DNA from: Gammaproteobacteria bacterium
Lineage (GTDB): Bacteria > Pseudomonadota > Gammaproteobacteria > Pseudomonadales > Halieaceae
DNA length: 5,012 nt
Assembly: GCA_029859085.1 (NCBI GenBank)
Contig: JAOUDU010000259.1
Span: forward strand, 1-5,012
Direction of reading: 5' to 3'
Under the pieces are notes generated by a model. That model was not told the DNA's origin, did no database searches, and saw only the letters and a program-made list of their open reading frames with translations. Shown here piece after piece: positions 1 to 5,012 of this stretch (position 1 is its first letter; each line of letters begins with the position of its first letter). Both the position numbers and the translations under genes were made by a program.

Positions 1-729
1 ATCGACCTGCGCGCAGGGGGCCTGTCCAGGCAGCATCCCGTTACCGCCAACCTGCCCCAGTTGACCATGGCATGGGCATCCCCGATCTCGGTCACCCGCT
101 CAAAAGGGCGACAACCGGCAACCCTTATCTCCAGTTCGCCCGAATCCTGGCTCAGCACCAGCGTGGACATCATGCCGGGGATCGCCGGGGAGGATCCGTC
201 CGATACCGGCGCGGCGACCGCGCCGGTATCCGCCCCCGGGCAGCAGCCACCTGAAGATGCGGACGAGTACAGCCCGAGTACACTGGGCGTAATGCTGCAG
301 GGTCGCTTCGATTCCTTTTTCAGCGAGCGACCCGCCGGGAGCGGCGATGACCGCCGCGCAGCAGGGGGCGCCGGCGGCGTACTGAGGCACTCCCCCGAAT
401 CTGCCCGCATCATTCTCTACAGCTCCAATGACTTTATGGACGACCAGATACTGAACGCCCAGGTGATGGCGAGCGGAACCCAGTACCTGGGCCCGGTGGA
501 GCTGCTGCTCAATACCCTGGACTGGGCGCTGCAGGACGACGAACTGCTCAAAATACGCTCGCGGGCGCATTACAACAGGACGCTGCCGCCGATGGAGCGG
601 CGCGGGCAGGCAATTATCGAGTACCTCAATTACGGCATGGCACTGTTGTGGCTGTGCCTGCTGGCAATGATCCACTGGTTGCGAAAGCGGTTACGCAGGC
701 GGCGTTACGCCGCCAGGCTGGGACTGTGA
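1..729 (+). CDS. GldG-type ABC transporter auxiliary/permease protein, C-terminal part (5' truncated by window)
   Basis: The frame is open from base 1 to the TGA at 727-729, giving 242 residues with no start needed inside the window; the in-frame TTG at 61 or ATG at 67 would cut through a conserved-looking domain. The segment resembles the C-terminal part of GldG/ABC_transp_aux proteins. It has a 'HPVTANLP' stretch near residues 12-19, an 'SSPESWLST' stretch near 45-53, then a low-complexity Ala/Pro/Gly/Asp linker at about 60-95 and a second Gly-rich one at about 110-128. It ends with 'NTLDWALQDDELLKIRSR' near 171-188, one membrane helix at about 210-226 and an Arg-rich cytoplasmic tail. In this family the large domain lies outside the inner membrane, next to an ABC-2 type permease and ATPase, which should be upstream of the window. 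The cargo is unknown. Whether the missing N-terminus is a fused GldF permease cannot be seen. Family call fairly firm; function inferred. Confidence 0.8.
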   Translation: MDLRAGGLSRQHPVTANLPQLTMAWASPISVTRSKGRQPATLISSSPESWLSTSVDIMPGIAGEDPSDTGAATAPVSAPGQQPPEDADEYSPSTLGVMLQGRFDSFFSERPAGSGDDRRAAGGAGGVLRHSPESARIILYSSNDFMDDQILNAQVMASGTQYLGPVELLLNTLDWALQDDELLKIRSRAHYNRTLPPMERRGQAIIEYLNYGMALLWLCLLAMIHWLRKRLRRRRYAARLGL

Positions 730-1640
730 ACCGCACCCTCGCCAGCCTGCTGTTGATTCTGCTGATCCAGTGCGGGCTGGTCCTGGCGACATTCCTGCCG
801 GCAATCGAAAACAGGCGCGCGCCGCTGGAACCGATGGCGTCCTTCACCCGGGACCGGGTTGATGTAATCTACGTCGGCGATGAATTCGACAATGAGACCG
901 TGCTGGCGAAAAGCGGCGAGCGCTGGACCCTGCCGGAACTGGAGAACCTGCCGGCGGACAGTGCCATGATCGGCAAGCTGCTGGACGCGATCATGGATAG
1001 CCATGGCAACTGGCCGGTGGCCAGCTCCGTTGCCGCGCGCCAGCGCTTCCAGGTAGCCAGTTATCACTACCGGCGGCGCATTCGCCTGCAGGAGGGCAAC
1101 GCCGCGCTGGGAACTTTTTTCCTCGGTGAATCGCCGGGATTCCGCAAGGTCTACGCCCGCAATGAATCCCAGGACGCCATCTACAGTATCCTCTTCAATG
1201 CCCACGAGGCTCCCGGGAACAGCGGCGCCTGGCTGGATCGAAAACTGCTGCAGACCCGCACGCCCGTGCGTATTACAGCCGATGCCTACAGCCTGCAGCG
1301 GGAGGGAGAGCAGTGGTTCTCCGGCACTGGGCATGCGCCGGACAAGCGTGAGCTGCAGGCTTTGCTGGACGTACTGCGCGGCCTGCAAATCGATGGCATC
1401 GCCACCGAGGATGAGCAACGCGACCTGGCAGAGGCGGAGGCGGATCTCATATTCATCGTTGAAAGCCTTGCCGGCACGGTGACACTGGAACTGTTTCACA
1501 GGGGCGATGGCTACTTTATCCACAGCAGCGAGTATTCACTGTTCTTCACCATCAGCGCCTATGAGTATGATCGCCTCGCCGGCATCGACGTTGGCCTGGT
1601 CTCAGGTGAACCCGACCCGGATGGCAATAATGCCGGCTGA
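726..1640 (+). CDS. DUF4340 domain protein, membrane-anchored partner of the GldG-type transporter
   Basis: The protein is 304 residues from GTG 726. That GTG overlaps the upstream TGA (727-729), the usual sign of translational coupling. An upstream in-frame ATG at 648 exists, but it would add 26 residues buried in the previous gene and put a long hydrophilic stretch before the helix. From GTG the protein starts 'MNRTLASLLLILLIQCG', an uncleaved N-terminal anchor (about residues 5-25). The rest appears soluble and is probably periplasmic. Marks consistent with DUF4340 include 'WTLPELENLPAD' near 67-78, 'GAWLDRKLL' near 167-175 and 'ITADAYSLQREGEQW' near 183-197. DUF4340 genes commonly follow GldG-like genes in proteobacterial ABC clusters, and the order here fits. 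No catalytic motif is seen. The biochemical role is unknown; an accessory function for the transporter is inference. Confidence 0.82.
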   Translation: MNRTLASLLLILLIQCGLVLATFLPAIENRRAPLEPMASFTRDRVDVIYVGDEFDNETVLAKSGERWTLPELENLPADSAMIGKLLDAIMDSHGNWPVASSVAARQRFQVASYHYRRRIRLQEGNAALGTFFLGESPGFRKVYARNESQDAIYSILFNAHEAPGNSGAWLDRKLLQTRTPVRITADAYSLQREGEQWFSGTGHAPDKRELQALLDVLRGLQIDGIATEDEQRDLAEAEADLIFIVESLAGTVTLELFHRGDGYFIHSSEYSLFFTISAYEYDRLAGIDVGLVSGEPDPDGNNAG

Positions 1641-1685
1641 GCGTCTCCGGCCCGGATTCCGGGGAAGCGGAATGCATGGTATTGA

Positions 1686-1694
1686 TGTTAGAAT
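1686..1694 (+). promoter_or_regulatory. candidate extended -10 promoter for xrtH
   Basis: The string TGTTAGAAT reads as an extended -10 element: TG, one base, then TAGAAT, a 5 of 6 match to TATAAT. It lies in an AT-rich island (about 1677-1700) inside otherwise GC-rich DNA. There is no recognisable -35 hexamer at the right distance, which extended -10 promoters can tolerate. Transcription would start near 1701, leaving about 26 bases before the TTG start at 1727. This is a sequence match only. Confidence 0.35.
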
Positions 1695-1714
1695 TCAAGC
1701 CCGGAAACGTTGAC

Positions 1715-1718
1715 GGAG
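1715..1718 (+). promoter_or_regulatory. ribosome binding site that favours the TTG start of xrtH
   Basis: GGAG lies 8 bases before TTG 1727, an ideal spacing. The upstream in-frame ATG at 1676 also has purine-rich sequence ahead of it (1661-1667), so the site supports the TTG but does not settle it alone. The protein alignment argument (a Lys-Arg then hydrophobic helix right after the start) points the same way. Confidence 0.55.
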
Positions 1719-1726
1719 CGTGCGCG

Positions 1727-2233
1727 TTGAAGCGTTTTGTGATTATTTTTCTGTCTGTACTGATCTGCCTGTTTACCCTGGAAATGCAGAATTCAGTGCA
1801 GCACGCCGTTATAGAGCCCTTTACCGGCCTGCTCGCAAAGCTCAGCGCGGCCCTCATCCTGCCCTTCGACGAATCGGTGCTGGCCTACGGCAAGGTGTTG
1901 CAATTCGGTCCAGGCGGGTTCGCGGTATCCATCGAGGCGGGATGCAATGGCGTGGAGGCGACCATTGTACTGGTCGCCGCCGTGCTGGCATTCCCCGCCC
2001 CCTGGCGAGCGCGACTGGCAGCCATCGTGGTCGGATTCCTGGCAGTGCAGGTAATGAACATCCTGCGCATCATCAGCCTGTTCTACCTGGGCAACTGGAA
2101 CCTGGATGCGTTTGCCTGGGTTCACCTGTACTTGTGGCCGGCCCTGATCATGCTCGACGTGCTGATAGTTTTCATCGTCTACCTGCGGTATTTGTCGCGC
2201 CAGGCGCCCGGGAACCAACATGCCCCTGCCTGA
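1727..2233 (+). CDS. xrtH: exosortase H (XrtH), IPTL-CTERM-type protein sorting transpeptidase
   Basis: This is a multi-pass inner-membrane cysteine protease/transpeptidase of the exosortase/archaeosortase family. It is expected to cleave C-terminal sorting signals of secreted proteins, for XrtH the IPTLxxWG-CTERM type. Numbering from TTG 1727 (168 residues), the family triad is visible: Cys73 in 'EAGCNGVEA', Arg114 in 'MNILRII' and His133 in 'WVHLYLW'. Hydrophobic helices lie at about 3-18, 33-47, 77-91, 95-120 and 131-155. The small size without a C-terminal EpsI domain fits the short single-domain exosortases. An ATG at 1676 would add 17 mostly polar residues. TTG is preferred because GGAG is well placed and the protein then begins 'MKRFVIIFL', as related proteins do. 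It overlaps the next gene by 14 bases. No substrate with a CTERM tail is encoded in the window. Exosortase family assignment is strong; the H subtype is from memory of the family and the partner gene. Confidence 0.85.
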   Translation: MKRFVIIFLSVLICLFTLEMQNSVQHAVIEPFTGLLAKLSAALILPFDESVLAYGKVLQFGPGGFAVSIEAGCNGVEATIVLVAAVLAFPAPWRARLAAIVVGFLAVQVMNILRIISLFYLGNWNLDAFAWVHLYLWPALIMLDVLIVFIVYLRYLSRQAPGNQHAPA

Positions 2234-2852
2234 ACACAATCACCTGCGGCAGTTCCTGATTTTCGTATTCGTATTGTTGATTCCCTGCTTTGCCATGTGG
2301 GGTTTTCTCAGCGCCGCGCTGGTGAAACCTGTTATCGGCCTGGCCCACCTGGTACTTTCGAACTGGTTCCCGGACATCGTCAACGTCGTTTACCAGCAGG
2401 GCGCTGATGCGATGCTTATGACCCGCCTGGACCAGGTCAACGGCCAGCTCGTGCCGACCGATATCGCAGACGCCGGCCTGGGCTTCAAGGCTAATACCCG
2501 AATTATTTCGTACTCGATCCCGTTCTATGCCGCGCTGCATTTCGCGACTGCAAAAAAAGATTACCTGGCCAGTTTTTTCTGGGGGATGCTGATCATTTAC
2601 CCCTTCATCCTGCTCGGGCTTGTCTGCATCTGCCTCAAGGACCTGATGGTAAGTTTTGGCAGCACCTTTCTCGACCAGCCCGGGGTATGGGTGCCGGGAG
2701 CGGATGTCATAGGTGTCGCCTTCCAGTTCAGCGTACTGATCGTCCCCACCCTGTTACCCGTCCTGATCTGGGCCTGGCAGAGCCGCGACACGCCTCTGCT
2801 GCGGGGCCTGCTCGGGTCCGTGGCCAAACCGGCAGCCGACACTAGTCCCTGA
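2220..2852 (+). CDS. exosortase H-associated membrane protein
   Basis: This 210-residue protein starts at ATG 2220, 14 bases before the xrtH stop, so the two are very likely co-translated; the ribosome site is weak (GGGAA just upstream), which fits coupling. Membrane helices are seen at about 11-33, 114-138 and 163-187, with less certain hydrophobic stretches at 36-48 and 97-108. Between the first and later helices is a soluble loop (about 50-95). No enzyme motif was found: no Cys/His/Ser arrangement suggests catalysis. Position directly after xrtH, size and topology match the uncharacterised membrane protein that commonly accompanies XrtH. A role as chaperone, substrate receptor or processing partner for the exosortase is inference. 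Its 3' end overlaps the oppositely oriented crotonase gene by 11 bases. Confidence 0.72.
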   Translation: MPLPEHNHLRQFLIFVFVLLIPCFAMWGFLSAALVKPVIGLAHLVLSNWFPDIVNVVYQQGADAMLMTRLDQVNGQLVPTDIADAGLGFKANTRIISYSIPFYAALHFATAKKDYLASFFWGMLIIYPFILLGLVCICLKDLMVSFGSTFLDQPGVWVPGADVIGVAFQFSVLIVPTLLPVLIWAWQSRDTPLLRGLLGSVAKPAADTSP

Positions 2853-3645
2853 ATTTCGGGGTGCGCCCCTCCTTGCGCGCACTGATGGCCTCCTCGAAGT
2901 TGCGGGTGGTCATGCGCACAAAGAGCTGGGCGTGGCCCTCGTGGTTCATGTGGCTGTGCAGGCTGCCCGCGTCCATACCGGCCCAGAGCATCTGCTTGCT
3001 GAGCTCAACCCCCAGCTGGCTGAACCCGGTGATACGCTCTGCCACGCCGTAGCACTCATCAAGCAGTGAGCGGGGCGCCACCACCTGTGACACCATGCCG
3101 ATGTCCCGCGCCTCCTGCGCCTGGACATCGCGCCCGGTGAGCATGATCTCGAAGGCCCTGCTGCTGCCTATGGCCCTCGGCAGCAGGTAACTGAGCCCCA
3201 GTTCCGCCGAGGTGAGTCCATTGTTGATACCCGCCGGGCGAAAATACGCATCCTCGGACGCGATGCGAATATCCGTCGCCATCGCCAGGCAGAAACCACC
3301 GCCGATAGCGGGACCGTTGATAGCCCCGATCACAGGTTGGTGCATGTCATGTACAGCCTTGATCACATCGTCCAGGATTTTCATGGCCCGGCGGGCGATA
3401 CCCGGCACTGTCAGGCCATTGAAAATTTCCAGCCAACCGGGATCCTCCAGGTCGGCGCCTGAACAAAAGCCCTGCCCGGCACCGGTGACCACTACCACCC
3501 GGGTATCGTTATCGAAGCTGACCTCCTCCAGGGCGTCCTTGAAGGGCACCATGACATCAAAGGCCATCGCGTTCATCCGCTCGGGCCGGTTCAGGGTAAT
3601 CAGCGTTACATGGGGACGCGGTTTTTCGACCGTAACAAAGGACAT
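2842..3645 (-). CDS. crotonase-superfamily (enoyl-CoA hydratase/isomerase-like) protein with atypical active site
   Basis: A 267-residue single-domain crotonase, normal length for the family, acting on an acyl-CoA in the cytoplasm. The start at ATG 3645 is backed by GAGG 8 bases upstream (plus-strand CCTC 3654-3657). Visible motifs are 'NRPERMNAM' (19-27), the first oxyanion-hole loop 'GFCSGADL' (59-66), and the second oxyanion-hole loop 'INGPAIGGGF' (109-118). The CoA/hexamer region runs 'SYLLPRAIGSSRAFEIMLTGR' from 152. Aligned by eye with mitochondrial enoyl-CoA hydratase, the two catalytic glutamates (Glu144 and Glu164 there) fall on Cys119 and Gly139, so classical hydration is doubtful. 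Glu148 in 'TSAELGLSY' sits about where dienoyl-CoA isomerases carry their catalytic acid, and could serve an isomerase or other crotonase reaction. The precise substrate is unknown. It is transcribed away from the lipoprotein gene and toward the exosortase pair. Confidence 0.88.
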   Translation of the reverse strand: MSFVTVEKPRPHVTLITLNRPERMNAMAFDVMVPFKDALEEVSFDNDTRVVVVTGAGQGFCSGADLEDPGWLEIFNGLTVPGIARRAMKILDDVIKAVHDMHQPVIGAINGPAIGGGFCLAMATDIRIASEDAYFRPAGINNGLTSAELGLSYLLPRAIGSSRAFEIMLTGRDVQAQEARDIGMVSQVVAPRSLLDECYGVAERITGFSQLGVELSKQMLWAGMDAGSLHSHMNHEGHAQLFVRMTTRNFEEAISARKEGRTPKFRD

Positions 3646-3777
3646 GGCGGGTACCTCGGGGATAAGGGTTGCCCGCCACTGTAGAAGGCCGTCCCTGGAA
3701 AAGCCATGATTGGAGTGGCCACCGGGGCTGACTCCGGAGACAATACCCTCCCGGGAACAACTGAACAGGTGAGTGCT
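3646..3777. other. divergent intergenic region between crotonase and lipoprotein genes
   Basis: This 132-base gap must hold the 5' signals of both flanking genes. The crotonase Shine-Dalgarno (CCTC 3654-3657 on the plus strand) and the lipoprotein Shine-Dalgarno (3767-3772) are at its two ends. No convincing -35/-10 pair is seen on either strand; the only AT-richer hexamer is CAATAC at 3741-3746. Two short perfect palindromes are present, GTGGCCAC at 3715-3722 and CTCCGGAG at 3732-3739, as well as GCCACT 3675-3680 facing AGTGGC 3714-3719. These could be operator halves but are short and GC-rich enough to arise by chance. Confidence 0.4.
3767..3772 (+). promoter_or_regulatory. ribosome binding site fixing the lipoprotein start
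   Basis: AGGTGA lies 5 bases before ATG 3778 and matches the anti-Shine-Dalgarno sequence well. It selects this ATG over the in-frame ATG at 3706, which would add 24 polar residues ahead of the signal peptide and spoil it. Confidence 0.7.
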
Positions 3778-3972
3778 ATGGGTATCCTGAAACTGACCGC
3801 TGTCGCGGCGATCTCATCCCTGCTGCTGGCTGGCTGTGCCCAGGAGGAGAAACCCGATGGGGTAATCCCCGAGGGCTACAAGAGCGCCCTCGACAAGGCG
3901 CAGGGGGTGGAGGGCAAGCTCGAGGATGCGATGCAGCAACAGGGCCGCGCAATCGACGAAAGCGAGCAGTGA
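3778..3972 (+). CDS. small outer-membrane lipoprotein of unknown function
   Basis: The protein has 64 residues. It begins with a textbook lipoprotein signal peptide: one Lys at position 5, a hydrophobic core to residue 17, and the lipobox 'LAGC' ending at Cys20, which would be lipidated and become residue 1 of a 45-residue mature protein. Residue +2 is Ala rather than Asp, which predicts Lol-dependent transport to the outer membrane. The mature part is charged and lacks further cysteines. After a short linker with 'IPEGYKSALDKAQG' (residues 34-47) it looks helical through 'VEGKLEDAMQQQGRAIDESEQ', possibly a short coiled coil. I do not recognise a named family; similar tiny hypothetical lipoproteins occur in gammaproteobacteria. 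It lies on the opposite strand to both neighbours, ending 8 bases from the mmsB stop, so it is a single-gene unit. Lipoprotein call firm; role unknown. Confidence 0.82.
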   Translation: MGILKLTAVAAISSLLLAGCAQEEKPDGVIPEGYKSALDKAQGVEGKLEDAMQQQGRAIDESEQ

Positions 3973-3988
3973 GAAACCGCTCAGTGCT
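3965..3988. terminator. imperfect inverted repeat spanning the convergent stop codons of the lipoprotein gene and mmsB
   Basis: AGCA-G-TGAG, a 6-base loop AAACCG, then CTCA-G-TGCT gives an 8-bp stem interrupted by one G/G mismatch. It covers the TGA of the lipoprotein gene and the TGA of mmsB. The location suits a two-way transcription stop, but there is no T-run on either side, so intrinsic termination is unproven. Confidence 0.25.
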
Positions 3989-4865
3989 GCAGCATTTGCA
4001 GTATGCTGGAAAAATCCATCTGGCCGTTGCCCGCCTGCTGGTGCCGATTGTATAACTCCCCGGCCAGCTGGCCCATGGGATTGTCAAAATCGCTCTGCCG
4101 GGCAATTTCCATCGCCAGGCCCAGGTCCTTGACCATCAGGTCCACCATGAATCCGGGCTTGTAGTCATTGCTGGCAGGCGCTTTCTCCATCACCCCCGGG
4201 TAGGGGTTGTAGACCTCCAGTGACCAGTTGCGGCCTGAACTCGCCAGCATGATCTCGGACAGCACCTTCGGGTCGAGGCCGTTGCGAACGCCCATCTCAA
4301 GTGCTTCGCAGGTGCCGATCATATGGATGGCCAGCAGCATATTGTTGCAGCCCTTGGCTACCTGGCCGGCCCCGGCGGGTCCCGCATGGAAAATATTCTT
4401 CCCCATATCCTGGAGTATCTGGCGGGCTTTTTCGAATGTGGCAGCGCTGCCCCCGCACATGAAAGCCAGGGTGCCCGCGGCCGCCGCGGCAACCCCGCCG
4501 GACACGGGACTGTCCATGAAACCTATTCCCAGCGCGGCGGCAGCCTCCCCCACCTGGCGCGCCGTGGCGGCGTCGATAGTGCTGCAATCGAGCACGGTAG
4601 TGGCCTGGTCGAGCCCGGCCAGCAGGCCGTTTTCGCCGAGGTAGGTGGCGGCCACATGTTTGCCCGCAGGCAGCATCGACAACACATAATCCACACCCGC
4701 TGCGGCCTCGGCGGCGGAGGCGGCCACCGCGGCGCCGGCAGCCTGCAATTGCCGGCAGGCGGCCTCGGACAAATCAAAGACAGTGACAGTATGCCCCGCC
4801 TTGACCAGGTTGGTGGCCATGGGGCCACCCATATTGCCCAGCCCGATAAATGCAACCGTAGCCAT
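3981..4865 (-). CDS. mmsB: 3-hydroxyisobutyrate dehydrogenase (EC 1.1.1.31)
   Basis: This enzyme oxidises 3-hydroxyisobutyrate to methylmalonate semialdehyde with NAD+ in valine degradation. The 294-residue length matches MmsB, and long stretches resemble Pseudomonas MmsB from memory. In order, these are the Rossmann loop 'FIGLGNMGGPMA' (6-17), acidic Asp31 at the end of strand 2 (favouring NAD over NADP), 'SMLPAGKHV' (63-71), 'DCSTI' (93-97), the substrate loop 'DSPVSGGV' (118-125), the catalytic 'GAGQVAKGCNN' with Lys171 and Asn175, and 'VKDLGLA' with Lys246 near the C-terminus. The ATG at 4865 has AAGGAG 7 bases upstream (plus-strand CTCCTT 4873-4878). The gene lies 24 bases after the probable 3-hydroxyisobutyryl-CoA hydrolase, which makes its substrate, so the two form an operon. 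Ala-rich runs at 41-57 and 125-130 reflect GC-rich coding. A 2-hydroxy-3-oxopropionate reductase is the main alternative, less likely given the neighbour and the MmsB-like C-terminus. Confidence 0.93.
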   Translation of the reverse strand: MATVAFIGLGNMGGPMATNLVKAGHTVTVFDLSEAACRQLQAAGAAVAASAAEAAAGVDYVLSMLPAGKHVAATYLGENGLLAGLDQATTVLDCSTIDAATARQVGEAAAALGIGFMDSPVSGGVAAAAAGTLAFMCGGSAATFEKARQILQDMGKNIFHAGPAGAGQVAKGCNNMLLAIHMIGTCEALEMGVRNGLDPKVLSEIMLASSGRNWSLEVYNPYPGVMEKAPASNDYKPGFMVDLMVKDLGLAMEIARQSDFDNPMGQLAGELYNRHQQAGNGQMDFSSILQMLQH

Positions 4866-4889
4866 GTTCCAGCTCCTTCCTCGAAAGTG

Positions 4890-5012
4890 TTACAGGTCCG
4901 CCAGGGGATGCCGGTCCCAGGGCGCTGCAAAAAATGAATCCAGGACCTCGGGCGGTACCTCCCGGGTGGCCTTGTAGCGCCAGGCCGGGTTGCGATCCTT
5001 GTCGATCAGCAG
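4890..5012 (-). CDS. probable 3-hydroxyisobutyryl-CoA hydrolase (EC 3.1.2.4), C-terminal 40 residues only
   Basis: The minus strand is open from the window edge to TAA at 4890-4892 and encodes 40 residues. They begin 'LLIDKDRNPAWRY' and end 'HPLADL'. The 'LIDKD..P.W' motif followed by an 'EVPPEVLDSFF' segment is the characteristic C-terminal end of 3-hydroxyisobutyryl-CoA hydrolases (the HIBCH group of crotonases), which release 3-hydroxyisobutyrate from its CoA ester. The catalytic part lies outside the window, so activity cannot be checked, and annotation pipelines often call these proteins 'enoyl-CoA hydratase/isomerase'. The immediate downstream gene mmsB performs the next step of valine degradation, which supports the hydrolase reading. 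Only 24 bases separate the two. Confidence 0.75.
   Translation of the reverse strand: MLIDKDRNPAWRYKATREVPPEVLDSFFAAPWDRHPLADL

Noticed and set aside
633..652. TGGCAC-containing string resembling a sigma-54 promoter
   Set aside because: The required TTGC half at the right spacing is absent, and it sits inside the membrane-helix coding region of the GldG-type gene.
100..675. 191-codon open frame on the minus strand
   Set aside because: Antisense to the GldG-type gene, whose own frame carries family motifs and a C-terminal membrane helix; the shadow has none.
705..1523. 272-codon open frame on the minus strand
   Set aside because: It lies wholly antisense to the DUF4340 gene, is Gln/Arg/Ala-rich without recognisable domains, and looks like a by-product of GC-rich codon use.
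1651..1664. CCCGG-ATT-CCGGG dyad after the DUF4340 stop as a terminator
   Set aside because: Five-bp stem with no T-run; too weak to claim termination.
1720..2259. 179-codon plus-strand frame overlapping xrtH
   Set aside because: Shifted frame of xrtH with no hydrophobic pattern; the exosortase frame has the full catalytic triad and membrane helices.
2858..2869. GGGG-TGCG-CCCC hairpin just after the stop at 2852, as a possible terminator
   Set aside because: The stem is only 4 bp, there is no following T-run, and it lies inside the conserved 3' coding end of the crotonase gene.
4323..4937. 204-codon open frame on the plus strand
   Set aside because: Antisense to mmsB and running into the hydrolase tail; Gly/His-rich composition typical of a shadow frame.

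Overview
The window looks like chromosomal DNA from a GC-rich, Gram-negative, aerobic heterotroph, most likely a marine gammaproteobacterium (a Halieaceae-like lineage would fit). This rests on an exosortase of the XrtH type, a GldG/DUF4340 transporter module, a Lol-type lipoprotein, and valine-degradation genes whose MmsB closely resembles the Pseudomonas enzyme. The taxonomic call is inference. No rRNA, tRNA, CRISPR array, insertion sequence or phage gene is visible.

Layout. Positions 1-2852 read left to right and hold four genes. First comes the 3' end of a GldG-type ABC-transporter auxiliary/permease protein (1-729). A DUF4340 protein (726-1640) follows, coupled to it by a GTGA start/stop overlap. 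Next is xrtH, an exosortase (best start TTG 1727, end 2233), and then a multi-pass membrane protein overlapping it by 14 bases (2220-2852), which fits the exosortase-H-associated membrane protein. A likely extended -10 promoter and a good ribosome binding site lie just before the TTG start, so the xrtH pair may be expressed independently of the ABC pair. Positions 2842-5012 are mainly on the minus strand. They hold a crotonase-fold enzyme (2842-3645), mmsB (3981-4865) and the C-terminal end of a probable 3-hydroxyisobutyryl-CoA hydrolase (4890-5012). A small plus-strand lipoprotein gene (3778-3972) sits between the crotonase and mmsB.

How the genes work together. The first two form part of a GldG/DUF4340 ABC system of unknown cargo. 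XrtH and its partner are expected to cut and anchor or release proteins carrying a C-terminal IPTL-type sorting signal; no such substrate is encoded here. The hydrolase-mmsB pair covers two consecutive steps of valine degradation: 3-hydroxyisobutyryl-CoA to 3-hydroxyisobutyrate, then to methylmalonate semialdehyde. The crotonase lacks both classical hydratase glutamates and is unlikely to be the methacrylyl-CoA hydratase of that pathway.

Nothing here amounts to a clearly new system. The points most worth following are the XrtH pair next to the GldG/DUF4340 genes, the atypical crotonase active site, and the small lipoprotein.
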